From DATNPH01 sp036703315 (GTDB lineage: Bacteria > Cyanobacteriota > Cyanobacteriia > Cyanobacteriales > Coleofasciculaceae), in the NCBI GenBank assembly GCA_036703315.1, contig DATNPH010000083.1, positions 1 to 59,415 of the forward strand: a stretch of DNA of 59,415 nt, given 5' to 3'. The number at the start of each line of letters is the position of its first letter. Position 1 is the stretch's first letter. The notes beneath the pieces are model-generated. The model was not told where the DNA came from. It did no database searches and saw only the letters and a list, made by a program, of their open reading frames with translations. The translations under genes and the position numbers were made by a program. Of the stretch, positions 8,048 through 17,058 are shown one piece after another.

Positions 8048-10192
8048 TTAATAACTTTTCCCTTCTTGAATTGCCATTTCCATCAAGATTTTCTGGGCGC
8101 ATTGCTCTTTCGTGCCATCAGCTGGCTGCCGTTGGATGTAATGACCATCGGGTTGTAAATCCCAGGCTTGACGGTTATCTGCAAGCATGACGGCCAAAAT
8201 TTCTTGGAGGTCTTTGACAATCTCTGGCTCTTCAACTGGGACAACAGCCTCGACGCGCCGATCCAGGTTACGGGTCATCCAGTCAGCGCTGCCAATATAG
8301 ACCTCCTCTTGACCTTGATTGTGGAAGTAATAAATCCGCGAGTGTTCTAAATAACGCCCGACAATACTAACAACGCGGATATTTTCGCTTATCCCTTCAA
8401 GGCCAGGACGCAGACAGCACATGCCGCGCACAATTAAGTCAATTTGAACACCCGCTTGGGATGCCTCATAGAGCGTGGCAATGATTTGTGGGTCAACCAG
8501 TGCATTCATTTTGGCAACGATGCGACCACTAAAGCCACTGTGACAGTGTTCTATTTCACGGTGGATTAGGCTTAGAAAGCGATCGCGCAAATTCACAGGC
8601 GCTACCATCAACTTCAGATAAGACCGTTGCCGAGAATAACCCGTTAAATAATTGAACAAATCCGTCAAATCTGCCCCCAACTCCTCCCGGCAACTCAACA
8701 GCCCCAAATCTGTGTAAATTTTGGCTGTCTTAGGGTTATAGTTACCCGTGCCAACGTGGACATACCGACGGATACGACCTTCCTCCCGACGCACCACCAA
8801 CACCACTTTTGTGTGAGTCTTCAGACCCACCAGACCATAAACCACATGTATTCCAGCTTGTTCTAACTTTCTGGCCCAGATAATATTGTTTTTTTCATCG
8901 AAGCGAGCTTTTAGTTCTACTAATACCGCCACCTGCTTGCCATTTTCTGCGGCACTAATCAGGGCATTGGCGATCGGTGAATCACCCGATGTCCGGTAGA
9001 GCGTCATTTTGATTGCCAGAACCTGCGGGTCGTTAGCTGCCTCAGTAATGAAGCGTAGCACTGTTGCGGAAAAGGAATGATAAGGATGGTGTACCAGTAA
9101 ATCCCCGTTACGAATCACACAGAAGAAATCTTCCACCTCCTCATCCCCTAGGGGAGACAGCAAGCGCGGGGGTACCTTTGGCTTCCACGGCGGGTCTTTC
9201 AGGTTTGGAAGTGGTAACTCCATAAAAGACATCACATTTCCCAAACCCAGTAGACCTTCTACCTCGTAGACATCTCTATCTCTATCCTTCAGCTCCAATT
9301 CCTCCATCAGCATTCCCCGCACTGTATCAGGCGTCGTGGCTTGAATTTCCAGCCGCACTACTGAGCCACCTAAGCGCCGTTTACGCAACTCCTGCTCGAT
9401 CGCTAAGAGCAAATCATCGGCTTCATCCTCCTCCACCGCCAAATCAGCATTCCGGGTAATCCGAAACGGATGATACTCCTGAATATTCATACCTGGAAAC
9501 AGAAATTCTAAGTTATGGGCAATCACCTGTTCCAAGGGGACACCAGTCCAAATGGCTAGTTGTTTTTTTTGCCGCTGCCGCAACTGTTCAGGAAGAGGCA
9601 CAAACCGAGGCAAGACTTGAGGCACTTTCACCCGCGCAAACAATTCTTCTCCCGTTTCTGGATCTTTTACCACGACAGCCAGATTAAGGCTCAAGTTCGA
9701 GATATGAGGAAATGGATGACTAGGGTCAACGGCTAGAGGTGTCAGGACAGGAAATATTTGCTCTTCAAAGTAATTTTGCAGGTAAGTTCGCTGTTCCTGA
9801 TTCAAGTCCATGTAGTCTATAAGGTAGATGCCCTCGCTGGCTAGCTGAGGTCGCAGTACCTTCTCAAAGTGTTGATGTTGTTCAATCACCATTGGCAGCA
9901 ATCGCTGCCTAATGGCTTCCAGTTGTTCGGTGGGTGTCCGACCATCTGGAGATAATTTACTGACGTTCGCCGCTACCTGCTGCTTCAGCGCTGCAACGCG
10001 AACCATAAAGAATTCATCCAGATTGGAGTTGAAAATCGCTATGAACTTGAGGCGTTCCAGAAGTGGCGTTCGAGGGTCCGTGGCTTCTTGCAAAACTCGA
10101 CTGTTAAACTCCAACCAGCTGAGTTCCCGGTTCAAGTAATATTGCGGATCGCTTAAGTTTATCTCCCTGACAGTCGTTTTTGATTTAGGCAT
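8048..10192 (-). CDS. ppk: Polyphosphate kinase 1
   Basis: This 714-aa protein reversibly polymerises the gamma-phosphate of ATP into polyphosphate. The N-terminal helical domain (LNRELSWLEFNSRVLQEA), the head domain and two phospholipase-D-like C-terminal domains are all visible. The phospho-acceptor histidine lies in YVHVGTGNYNPKTAKIYTD and the second conserved histidine in YYFHNQGQEEVYIGSADWM. Length is normal for PPK1 (about 700 aa). It is followed by glgC on the same strand, so energy and phosphate storage genes are neighbours, although the 119-bp gap leaves co-transcription uncertain. Confidence 0.97.
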   Translation of the reverse strand: MPKSKTTVREINLSDPQYYLNRELSWLEFNSRVLQEATDPRTPLLERLKFIAIFNSNLDEFFMVRVAALKQQVAANVSKLSPDGRTPTEQLEAIRQRLLPMVIEQHQHFEKVLRPQLASEGIYLIDYMDLNQEQRTYLQNYFEEQIFPVLTPLAVDPSHPFPHISNLSLNLAVVVKDPETGEELFARVKVPQVLPRFVPLPEQLRQRQKKQLAIWTGVPLEQVIAHNLEFLFPGMNIQEYHPFRITRNADLAVEEDEADDLLLAIEQELRKRRLGGSVVRLEIQATTPDTVRGMLMEELELKDRDRDVYEVEGLLGLGNVMSFMELPLPNLKDPPWKPKVPPRLLSPLGDEEVEDFFCVIRNGDLLVHHPYHSFSATVLRFITEAANDPQVLAIKMTLYRTSGDSPIANALISAAENGKQVAVLVELKARFDEKNNIIWARKLEQAGIHVVYGLVGLKTHTKVVLVVRREEGRIRRYVHVGTGNYNPKTAKIYTDLGLLSCREELGADLTDLFNYLTGYSRQRSYLKLMVAPVNLRDRFLSLIHREIEHCHSGFSGRIVAKMNALVDPQIIATLYEASQAGVQIDLIVRGMCCLRPGLEGISENIRVVSIVGRYLEHSRIYYFHNQGQEEVYIGSADWMTRNLDRRVEAVVPVEEPEIVKDLQEILAVMLADNRQAWDLQPDGHYIQRQPADGTKEQCAQKILMEMAIQEGKSY

Positions 10193-10608
10193 GGTTATGA
10201 GTTGACCCTGTCCTGTCCTGGTTTATCAATAGAACATCAGTCAGTTGTCGAGTACTTTTGCCATAACAGGCTTTACCCAAGCATTCCACAACTGCATGAT
10301 GGACTAGCGTTTCGCTAAATTCTGAACTCATCCTATCGTGAGCAGAAGGACACTTAAACCTATCCGCCGACAGGGAAGGTCAGGCTATCGCTGTTACCAA
10401 GTGCTCATCGCTACCTGGCTACCACTATCGCTCCACTGGAACAATAGCAGCATAAAGCAAAGAGATGGTTAAGATGACGCACCTCTAGAAGATTTTTGGC
10501 TGTTGGTTATCAAACCTTCTGATAATACTTTTTCTTTAACAACAAATTACACTTTTTATGCTTCAGCTGGTAGTGGCTCTTAAGACTAGCTTACTTTCGC
10601 TACAGCCA
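10193..10608. other. Intergenic region upstream of ppk
   Basis: No open reading frame with a credible start or composition is visible. The stretch probably holds the ppk promoter. I see no strong hairpin or RNA gene. Confidence 0.5.
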
Positions 10609-10815
10609 TCAAAAGACTTCATCTTCAATGCCGTGCCACCATTCACCAAGTTTCATCAAGTCTTCGTGTATGTCAGCTAATTGGGCAGCATAAGCGTCTG
10701 GTGAAAGTGTTGACTGACGCTCTTGTAGTTTCTTTAGGCGTAGTTGCACTAATAGCCAAGGCTTGGCAATGCTGTCTGTGGCTTCGATGTATTTCGCTAA
10801 ATCTTTACTATTCAT
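10609..10815 (-). CDS. Small helical conserved protein, 68 aa
   Basis: The protein starts MNSKDLAKYIEATDS and ends GEWWHGIEDEVF; it is predicted mostly helical (KPWLLVQLRLKKLQERQ). I chose ATG at 10815 instead of the in-frame codon at 10860 because AGGAG (10824-10828 on the plus strand as CTCCT) sits 8 nt upstream and because 10835-10868 forms a hairpin that would otherwise lie inside the gene. It looks like a small soluble cyanobacterial protein of unknown function. It lies downstream of sodB on the same strand, with a strong hairpin between them. Confidence 0.75.
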   Translation of the reverse strand: MNSKDLAKYIEATDSIAKPWLLVQLRLKKLQERQSTLSPDAYAAQLADIHEDLMKLGEWWHGIEDEVF

Positions 10816-10834
10816 TAAAAAAACTCCTGTTGGA

Positions 10835-10868
10835 AACCCCACCTGTATCCGTAGAATCAAGTGGGGTT
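10835..10868 (-). promoter_or_regulatory. Leader hairpin just upstream of the 68-aa gene
   Basis: AACCCCAC/GTGGGGTT forms an 8-bp stem with an 18-nt loop, seven bases upstream of the Shine-Dalgarno sequence of the gene at 10609-10815. It could influence ribosome access or be part of termination of the sodB transcript. Confidence 0.4.
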
Positions 10869-10887
10869 ATTGACCTTTCAGTTACTC

Positions 10888-10935
10888 TTAATAAGACGAC
10901 AGTCACGGTTTTAGTCATGACTGTCGTCTTATTAA
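10888..10935 (-). terminator. 18-bp perfect hairpin after sodB
   Basis: Arms 10888-10905 and 10918-10935 are perfectly complementary over 18 bp, with a 12-nt loop. The hairpin lies 45 nt after the sodB stop codon on the minus strand and ends in an A/T-rich stem base, consistent with a strong terminator or mRNA-stabilising structure. Confidence 0.75.
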
Positions 10936-10980
10936 TTGAACGATTAGCTGTAGCTTAGCTTCTCTGGGAGAGTGAGATAA

Positions 10981-11580
10981 CTAAGCAGCAGCCAGTTGCT
11001 GATTAACCAAGTCCCAGTTCAGTAGGTTGTTGAGAAAAGCATCGATGAAATCGGGACGCTTGTTTTGGTAATCCAGATAGTAGGCATGTTCCCAGACATC
11101 AAGAGTCAGTAACGGAGTTTGTCCCAAAGCGATCGGATTTACTGCATTCGGAGAGTTGGAGACTTTGAGCGTACCATTGTCGAGGACAAGCCAAGCCCAC
11201 CCACTACCGAATTGGGTGGAAGCCGCTTTCTTGAACTCTTCTTTGAACTTGTCGTAGCCACCTAAGTCCGAGTTGATCTTCTCAGCTACGGCACCCGTTG
11301 GGGCACCACCACCACCTGGCTTTAAAGAATTCCAGAAGAAGGTGTGGTTCCAAGCCTGCGCTCCATTGTTGAAGATACCGGCTTTGGATGAGTCATTATA
11401 GGTTGCCTTGATGACTTCCTCTATTGACTTGTCAGCCATTCCGCCATCTTCCACCATTTTGTTGTAGTTGGTCACATAAGCCGCGTGGTGCTTATCGTGA
11501 TGGAACTCAAGAGTCTTAGCAGAGATGTAGGGTTCCAATGCCTGATAGTCATAAGGTAATGGAGGGAGTTCGTATGCCAT
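10981..11580 (-). CDS. sodB: Superoxide dismutase, iron type
   Basis: This 199-aa enzyme dismutates superoxide to H2O2 and O2. Metal ligands are visible in LEFHHDKHHAAYV, NHTFFWNSL and LDVWEHAYYLDYQ. The segment FNNGAQAWNHTFFW together with STQFGSGWAWLV points to the Fe form, not the Mn form. No signal peptide is seen, so the enzyme is cytoplasmic. AGAGAGGACT lies upstream of the ATG. A very stable hairpin follows the gene. Together with the two redoxin genes it adds to the oxidative-stress content of this region, but these genes are not in one operon. Confidence 0.96.
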   Translation of the reverse strand: MAYELPPLPYDYQALEPYISAKTLEFHHDKHHAAYVTNYNKMVEDGGMADKSIEEVIKATYNDSSKAGIFNNGAQAWNHTFFWNSLKPGGGGAPTGAVAEKINSDLGGYDKFKEEFKKAASTQFGSGWAWLVLDNGTLKVSNSPNAVNPIALGQTPLLTLDVWEHAYYLDYQNKRPDFIDAFLNNLLNWDLVNQQLAAA

Positions 11581-12323
11581 GATGTTCAGTCCTCTCTAAC
11601 TGCTTTCTAGCTTAAAGCGAATGTAGAAATTTGACTCATTTCAGGGTTAAATACCGCTAGGTTAATCTTTTTAAAGAGAGTGATACAAAATTTAATATTC
11701 GAATTTTAGCTCAAAAGCCTCCAGAGCACCAGTAATTTAGGAGTGCAGACACAAAGGTCATCTTTAGCTCACTACCACATATCAGTAACGATTGATAATC
11801 TTCATAGCAGGAAAGAAGAGGCTTTGCAGAGTAATATTGACTTAACGATTGAAAACTTTCTCCAAGATCTCAATCAAAACCAATGCCCTAGCCATAGCAA
11901 AAACTGACTCTGATTGTGACCCAGTTGAGCCAGAGAGCGATTTTGGGTGCTGGTTTAGGCAAGAAGTAATGAGCAAAAGCTTGGTGCAGTATCTACTGTG
12001 CAGGTGGCACAATATTGGTTTGTAGCTCTCCCAAATCCGCTACTGAGTGCCTTTGCTGTTGGGCTATTTTGGCTACTCAGTTTATTCTCTAAATCTCCAG
12101 CCTTATCAGGGTTAGTCATCTCCCTGCTACAGGAAGTTTGTGCGTCACAGCCATCAAGTTGCTCTGCGCTATATATATGCGAAAGCGTGGTTGTCAGCAA
12201 GAGCTGCAAGCACTTCCAAGGTAGGGGAGATTTGCCTTTTTGGTTGACAGGTGTACATTAACTAATCTACTAGCACACCGCATAGAACCAGTAAAACCCG
12301 TATCCAAGCATCAACCCCCAATC
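11581..12323. other. 743-bp intergenic region between divergent sodB and M32 peptidase genes
   Basis: The promoters of both genes must lie here. Open frames in 11955-12261 have no supporting start signal or protein-like composition. I see no RNA gene or repeat that I can support. Confidence 0.45.
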
Positions 12324-13850
12324 ATGCAGAAGAGTATTGAGAAGACGGAACCAAAACTTTTAGAACTCAAAACCATCCTTACCGAAATCAATGATATAGA
12401 AGCCGCCGCGTCCCTGTTGTACTGGGATCAGGCTACTTATATGCCTCCGGGTGGTACAGCAGCTCGTGGTCGTCAGCTAGCAACTTTACAACAAATTTCT
12501 CATAGTAAGTTTATTGATCCAGCGGTGGGTCAGCTCCTAGAAGATTTACGTCCTTATGCAGAAAGTCTTCCTTACGATTCCAATGAAGCCAGCCTGATCC
12601 GCGTTACTAGAAGAAAGTACGAAACAGCCGTGCGGGTGCCAGCGGAATTTATGGCAAAATTCTCTAGACACCGGACGGAGGCTTATGAAGCTTGGGCAAC
12701 AGCGCGACCAGCGAATGACTTTGCCCTGGTGGAGCCTTACCTGGAAAAGACTCTGGAACTGAGCCGGGAACTGGCAAACTTTTTCCCAGGTTATGAGCAT
12801 ATTGCTGACCCGTTAATTGACTTTGCTGATTACGGCATGAAGGCATCATTTTTGCGATCGCTCTTTGCCGATTTACGTCAGCAACTGGTGCCAATTGTCG
12901 AAGCCATTACCTCCCAAAATTCTCCGGATGACAGTTGCTTACACCAGATGTATCCGGAAGACCAGCAGTTTAAATTTACTCTCAAACTGCTGGAGAAACT
13001 GGGCTATGACTTCCAACGAGGGCGTCAAGACAGAACTCACCACCCGTTTACGACTAATTTCTCAATTGGGGATGTGCGAGTTACTACCCGCATTTATGAA
13101 AATGACCTGGGTCAAGCTCTGTTTAGTACCATTCACGAGATGGGTCACGCTCTGTACGAGCAAGGAATAAACCCTGAGTTTGAAGGCACACCCCTTGCCG
13201 GTGGTACATCCTCTGGTATCCATGAGAGTCAATCACGGCTGTGGGAAAACATGGTCGGGCGGAGTCTAAGCTTCTGGAAATTTTTCTATCCTATGTTGCA
13301 AGCGGCTTTCCCCTCGCAGCTGAGCGATGTCTCTCTCGACACATTCTACCGAGCCATCAATAAAGTTGGGCGATCGCTTATTCGCACGGATGCCGACGAA
13401 GTAACCTACAACCTCCATGTCATGATCCGTTTCGACCTGGAACTACAGATGTTGGAAGGAAGCCTTGACATTTGCGATCTCCCTGAAGCTTGGAACGAAC
13501 GCTATCGATCCGATTTGGGAACTGTCCCAAAGACCGACAGTGATGGTGTATTACAGGATGTACATTGGTATACCGGTCAGATTGGAGGAATGTTCCAGGG
13601 CTACACCCTAGGCAACTTAATGAGTGCGCAATTTTTTGAAGCGGCTCTAGAGACTCATCCAGAAATCTCAACCGAAATAGAGGGCGGTAACTGTATTACA
13701 CTACATAATTGGTTAAGAGATAAAATCTACCAACACGGTTGCAAGTACACCGCAACCGAACTGATCAGGGGCGTCACCGGTGCTAGTTTACGCATCGATC
13801 CGTTTATCCGTTATATTCGGCGCAAATACGGGCAACTTTATACCCTGTAA
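12324..13850 (+). CDS. Carboxypeptidase Taq, M32 metallopeptidase
   Basis: This 508-aa zinc carboxypeptidase removes C-terminal residues from peptides. The HEXXH zinc motif lies in TIHEMGHALYEQG, with the third ligand glutamate in GIHESQSRLWENMVGRS, the M32 signature. Other family blocks are LLYWDQATYMPPGG and TGQIGGMFQGYTLGNLMSAQFF. The frame is open upstream to a TTG at 12240, but I chose ATG 12324 because family proteins begin close to MQKSIEKTEPKLLELK and the total length then fits (about 500 aa). Sucrose synthase follows 112 bp downstream on the same strand. Confidence 0.93.
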   Translation: MQKSIEKTEPKLLELKTILTEINDIEAAASLLYWDQATYMPPGGTAARGRQLATLQQISHSKFIDPAVGQLLEDLRPYAESLPYDSNEASLIRVTRRKYETAVRVPAEFMAKFSRHRTEAYEAWATARPANDFALVEPYLEKTLELSRELANFFPGYEHIADPLIDFADYGMKASFLRSLFADLRQQLVPIVEAITSQNSPDDSCLHQMYPEDQQFKFTLKLLEKLGYDFQRGRQDRTHHPFTTNFSIGDVRVTTRIYENDLGQALFSTIHEMGHALYEQGINPEFEGTPLAGGTSSGIHESQSRLWENMVGRSLSFWKFFYPMLQAAFPSQLSDVSLDTFYRAINKVGRSLIRTDADEVTYNLHVMIRFDLELQMLEGSLDICDLPEAWNERYRSDLGTVPKTDSDGVLQDVHWYTGQIGGMFQGYTLGNLMSAQFFEAALETHPEISTEIEGGNCITLHNWLRDKIYQHGCKYTATELIRGVTGASLRIDPFIRYIRRKYGQLYTL

Positions 13851-13962
13851 TTGTTGCTCATATTGTTGTGTGTCTATCTGTGCTTAAGGAGTAAATACTT
13901 CTTAGGTCAACTTGTAACCTGTTTGTTGTTAGTGTCGTTTAATTAGTGCTTCGGGAGTTGGA

Positions 13963-16383
13963 ATGCTCAACCTAATCCAGGACGTTCTTGATAGTGAAGA
14001 GAGAAGCGATTTACGCCAGTTTGCGAGCCAGTTACGCAGGGCTGAACCTAAGTATCTACTACGAAACGAAATTCTTACCGCTTTTTCTGAATACTGTACC
14101 AACCACAACAAACCCGGATATTTTTATAAGTCTTCACATCTGGGGCAACTGGTGTATTACACCCAGGAAATTATTCTGGAAGATGAAACGCTTTACCTGA
14201 TTATCCGACCGAAAATTGCCTCCCAAGAAGTTTACCGAGTTTTAGAAGATTTGACCGCTGAGTCGGTAACAGTGCAAGAACTCCTGGATCTGCGCGATCG
14301 CATCGTCAATCGCTACCGTCCCCATGAAGGTGATCTCCTAGAGCTCGATTTCCAACCCTTCTACGACTACAGCCCAACGATTCGTGACCCCAAGAATATT
14401 GGCAAAGGCGTCAGCTTCCTCAACCGCTTTCTGTCCAGTAAGCTGTTCCAAGACCCTCGGCAGTGGCTGGAGTCGTTGTACACGTTCTTAAGTGTTCACC
14501 AATACCAAGGCACCCAGTTACTGATTAACGGACGTATTAAAAGCCAGCAGCAACTCTCTGATCAGGTAAAGAGGGCTTTGCTATTTGTGAGCGATCGACC
14601 CGATCAAGAGCCTTACGAAGAATTTCGCTATAAGCTGCAAGAAATGGGGTTTGAGGCGGGTTGGGGCAACACCGCCTATCGCGTGCGGGAATCGCTGGAG
14701 ATGCTCGATGAACTCATTGACTCTCCCGACCACGAGGTACTCGAAAAGTTCCTCTCCCGCATCCCGATGATCTTTCGGATAGTTTTAGTCTCGATTCACG
14801 GTTGGTTTGGGCAAGAAGGCGTCTTAGGGCGTCCAGATACTGGCGGTCAAGTTGTTTACGTCCTCGACCAAGCGCGAAGTTTAGAAAAGCAATTGCAAGA
14901 GGACATCGAACTAGCGGGATTAAAGGGATTAGGTGTCCATCCCAAGGTCATCATCCTCAGTCGCTTGATTCCCAATAATGATGGTACCCGCTGTAACGAA
15001 CGCCTAGAAAAAGTTCACGGCACTGATAATGCCTGGATTTTGCGAGTGCCGCTGCGGGAGTTCAATCCCAACATGACCCAGAACTGGATTTCTCGATTTG
15101 AGTTCTGGCCTTACTTGGAAACTTACGCCATTGATGCGGAAAAAGAACTGCTGGCAGAATTCCAAGGTCAACCTGACTTAATTGTCGGAAACTATACCGA
15201 TGGTAACTTGGTAGCGTTCCTGTTATCTCGACGCATGAAGGTAACGCAGTGCAACGTTGCCCATGCCTTGGAAAAATCCAAATACCTGTTCAGTAACCTG
15301 TACTGGAACGACCTAGAGGACAAGTACCACTTCTCCCTGCAATTCACTGCTGACTTGATTGCGATGAATGCGGCGAATTTCATCATCAGCAGTACCTATC
15401 AAGAGATTGTGGGCACGCCTGACAGTATCGGTCAGTATGAGTCCTACAAGTGTTTCACAATGCCAGACCTGTATCACGTTGTGAATGGGATTGAGCTATT
15501 CTCTCCCAAGTTCAACGTGGTGCCGCCAGGGGTAAATGAGAGTGTCTACTTCCCCTACACGCGCACAGCAGACAGGATTCCAGATGCCGCTGCACGGCTG
15601 GAAGATATGCTGTTCACCCAAGAAGACCCTGCCCATATTTTTGGTAAGCTGGATGACCCTAGCAAGCCTCCTCTTTTCTCAATGGCGCGTCTTGACAGGA
15701 TTAAGAACCTGACGGGTTTAGCGGAAGCCTATGGTAAGAGCAAAGAGCTACAGGAGCGCTGTAACCTGATTTTGGTGGCTGGTAAGTTGCGAGTTGAGGA
15801 ATCAGGCGACAACGAAGAAAAAGACGAAATTGTCAAGCTCTACCGGATTATCGAGGAGTACAAACTAGACGGCAAGATTCGCTGGCTAGGTGTGCGCTTA
15901 GCTAAGAGTGATTCCGGTGAAATTTATCGGGTGATTGCTGACCATAAGGGCTTTTTTGTTCAACCGGCGTTGTTTGAAGCCTTTGGTTTGACGATTTTGG
16001 AATCGATGATTTCCGGTTTACCAACCTTTGCCACGCAGTTCGGCGGTCCTTTGGAGATTATTCAGCATGGAGTGAACGGTTTCTTAATCAATCCAACTCA
16101 CCACGAAGACATCGTAGAGAAGGTTCTGGATTTTCTCTCTAAATGTGACCAAAATCCCAGCTACTGGGAAGAAATTTCCAATCGGGGTATGGAGCGAGTT
16201 TACAGCACCTACACCTGGAAGATCCACACGACGCGGCTGCTATCTTTGGCACGGATTTATGGCTTCTGGAACTATAACTCTCAGGAAAACCGGGAGGATC
16301 TCCTGCGTTACATTGAGTCATTGTTCTATCTGTTGTATAAGCCACGAGCGCAGGAACTGTTGGAGCAGCAGCAGCATCGCTAA
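13963..16383 (+). CDS. susA: Sucrose synthase
   Basis: This 806-aa GT4 glycosyltransferase reversibly cleaves sucrose with a nucleoside diphosphate into NDP-glucose and fructose; in cyanobacteria it often uses ADP, linking sucrose to glycogen. The N-terminal regulatory domain precedes the GT-B domains. GRPDTGGQVVYVLDQARSL marks the first Rossmann domain and EAFGLTILESMISGLPTFA contains the E-X7-E motif of retaining GT4 enzymes. Length matches plant and cyanobacterial sucrose synthases (about 806 aa). The start ATG 13963 gives the expected N-terminus. A terminator-like hairpin follows at 16406. Confidence 0.97.
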   Translation: MLNLIQDVLDSEERSDLRQFASQLRRAEPKYLLRNEILTAFSEYCTNHNKPGYFYKSSHLGQLVYYTQEIILEDETLYLIIRPKIASQEVYRVLEDLTAESVTVQELLDLRDRIVNRYRPHEGDLLELDFQPFYDYSPTIRDPKNIGKGVSFLNRFLSSKLFQDPRQWLESLYTFLSVHQYQGTQLLINGRIKSQQQLSDQVKRALLFVSDRPDQEPYEEFRYKLQEMGFEAGWGNTAYRVRESLEMLDELIDSPDHEVLEKFLSRIPMIFRIVLVSIHGWFGQEGVLGRPDTGGQVVYVLDQARSLEKQLQEDIELAGLKGLGVHPKVIILSRLIPNNDGTRCNERLEKVHGTDNAWILRVPLREFNPNMTQNWISRFEFWPYLETYAIDAEKELLAEFQGQPDLIVGNYTDGNLVAFLLSRRMKVTQCNVAHALEKSKYLFSNLYWNDLEDKYHFSLQFTADLIAMNAANFIISSTYQEIVGTPDSIGQYESYKCFTMPDLYHVVNGIELFSPKFNVVPPGVNESVYFPYTRTADRIPDAAARLEDMLFTQEDPAHIFGKLDDPSKPPLFSMARLDRIKNLTGLAEAYGKSKELQERCNLILVAGKLRVEESGDNEEKDEIVKLYRIIEEYKLDGKIRWLGVRLAKSDSGEIYRVIADHKGFFVQPALFEAFGLTILESMISGLPTFATQFGGPLEIIQHGVNGFLINPTHHEDIVEKVLDFLSKCDQNPSYWEEISNRGMERVYSTYTWKIHTTRLLSLARIYGFWNYNSQENREDLLRYIESLFYLLYKPRAQELLEQQQHR

Positions 16384-16405
16384 TTAGCCTGTTCCAGATT
16401 AGCAA

Positions 16406-16440
16406 AGGGTTAGAGGTTATTATTTTTAACCTTCAACCCT
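16406..16440 (+). terminator. Terminator-like hairpin after sucrose synthase
   Basis: AGGGTTAGAGGTTA pairs with TTAACCTTCAACCCT, with two mismatches near the middle, 23 nt after the stop codon. Confidence 0.5.
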
Positions 16441-16630
16441 CTGACCCATTCCCAAAATTTGGATGTTGGGGACTCAAGTAGAGCAACAACAGAAGCTGTC
16501 CGTCAGCATCTGAGCGACTGCGGTATCGAGCCACGATTACTCATTTGAGATTGGGAAGTAGACGAGTAACTGCCCAAAGCTTTAGGCAGTGTTTGTAAGT
16601 CATAATGAACTTGTCTCCTTTAATAAGGGG

Positions 16631-16684
16631 AAGCCAGTGCCAGCGCTGTTACTTTGAACCGTAGGGCGCTGGCTTCTGTTTTTG
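16631..16684 (+). terminator. Strong intrinsic terminator in a gene-free stretch (possible ncRNA end)
   Basis: AAGCCAGTGCC (16631-16641) pairs with GGCGCTGGCTT (16665-16675), with one G-U pair, and TTTTT follows at 16679. It looks like a classic Rho-independent terminator, but the nearest upstream gene ends at 16383 and already has its own hairpin. The 410-bp gap 16384-16793 may therefore hold a short transcript ending here; a second small stem (ACTGCC/GGCAGT, near 16570) lies within it. Confidence 0.5.
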
Positions 16685-16793
16685 GTGCTGTAAAAACACT
16701 ATGACTAAAGTAGTGCTTTATTTCTATAGAAACAAGTTATTATAGTGATAAAATTAAGAATAAGTTATATTGCATTTTTGAGAGGAAAAAACA

Positions 16794-16970
16794 ATGCCCG
16801 AGAAAGACGTTCCCCTAGATTCTTTAAAGATTTATATCGACAAAGCCCTCAAGCTCAAGTTCAAAGCCATGTGTGCTTTGCAAGACAAGGATATGAGCCA
16901 GGTTGCATCAGGCTTGATCGATGAGTGGGTGAAGCAAAACGAAACATCCGCACAACAACAAGGCAAGTAG
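16794..16970 (+). CDS. ParG-like small DNA-binding protein (ribbon-helix-helix)
   Basis: This 58-aa protein starts MPEKDVPLDSLKIYIDKALK and contains KFKAMCALQDKDMSQVAS followed by GLIDEWVKQNE. The pattern of one strand (LKIYIDKALKLKFK) and two helices with a MSQV turn is that of ribbon-helix-helix proteins annotated as ParG-like in cyanobacteria. GAGGAAAAAACA precedes the ATG. Despite the name it is chromosomally placed, single-gene and without a ParA-type partner, so partition function is doubtful; a transcription regulator is as likely. It converges on tsaB. Confidence 0.75.
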   Translation: MPEKDVPLDSLKIYIDKALKLKFKAMCALQDKDMSQVASGLIDEWVKQNETSAQQQGK

Positions 16971-17058
16971 AGGCTATCTGCCACTTAACCGCTTTATCGT
17001 CGGAATCAATGTCTTCCAAAATTCTTCAGTTCCAGTCAAACTATTAATTCAGCAAAAA

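Noticed and set aside
11955..12261. Overlapping 84- and 87-aa frames before the M32 peptidase
   Set aside because: No ribosome-binding site and no recognisable protein pattern; the frames overlap on opposite strands.
16794..16970. ParG-like gene taken as part of a plasmid partition system
   Set aside because: No ParA-type ATPase or plasmid gene is near; neighbours are core chromosomal genes.
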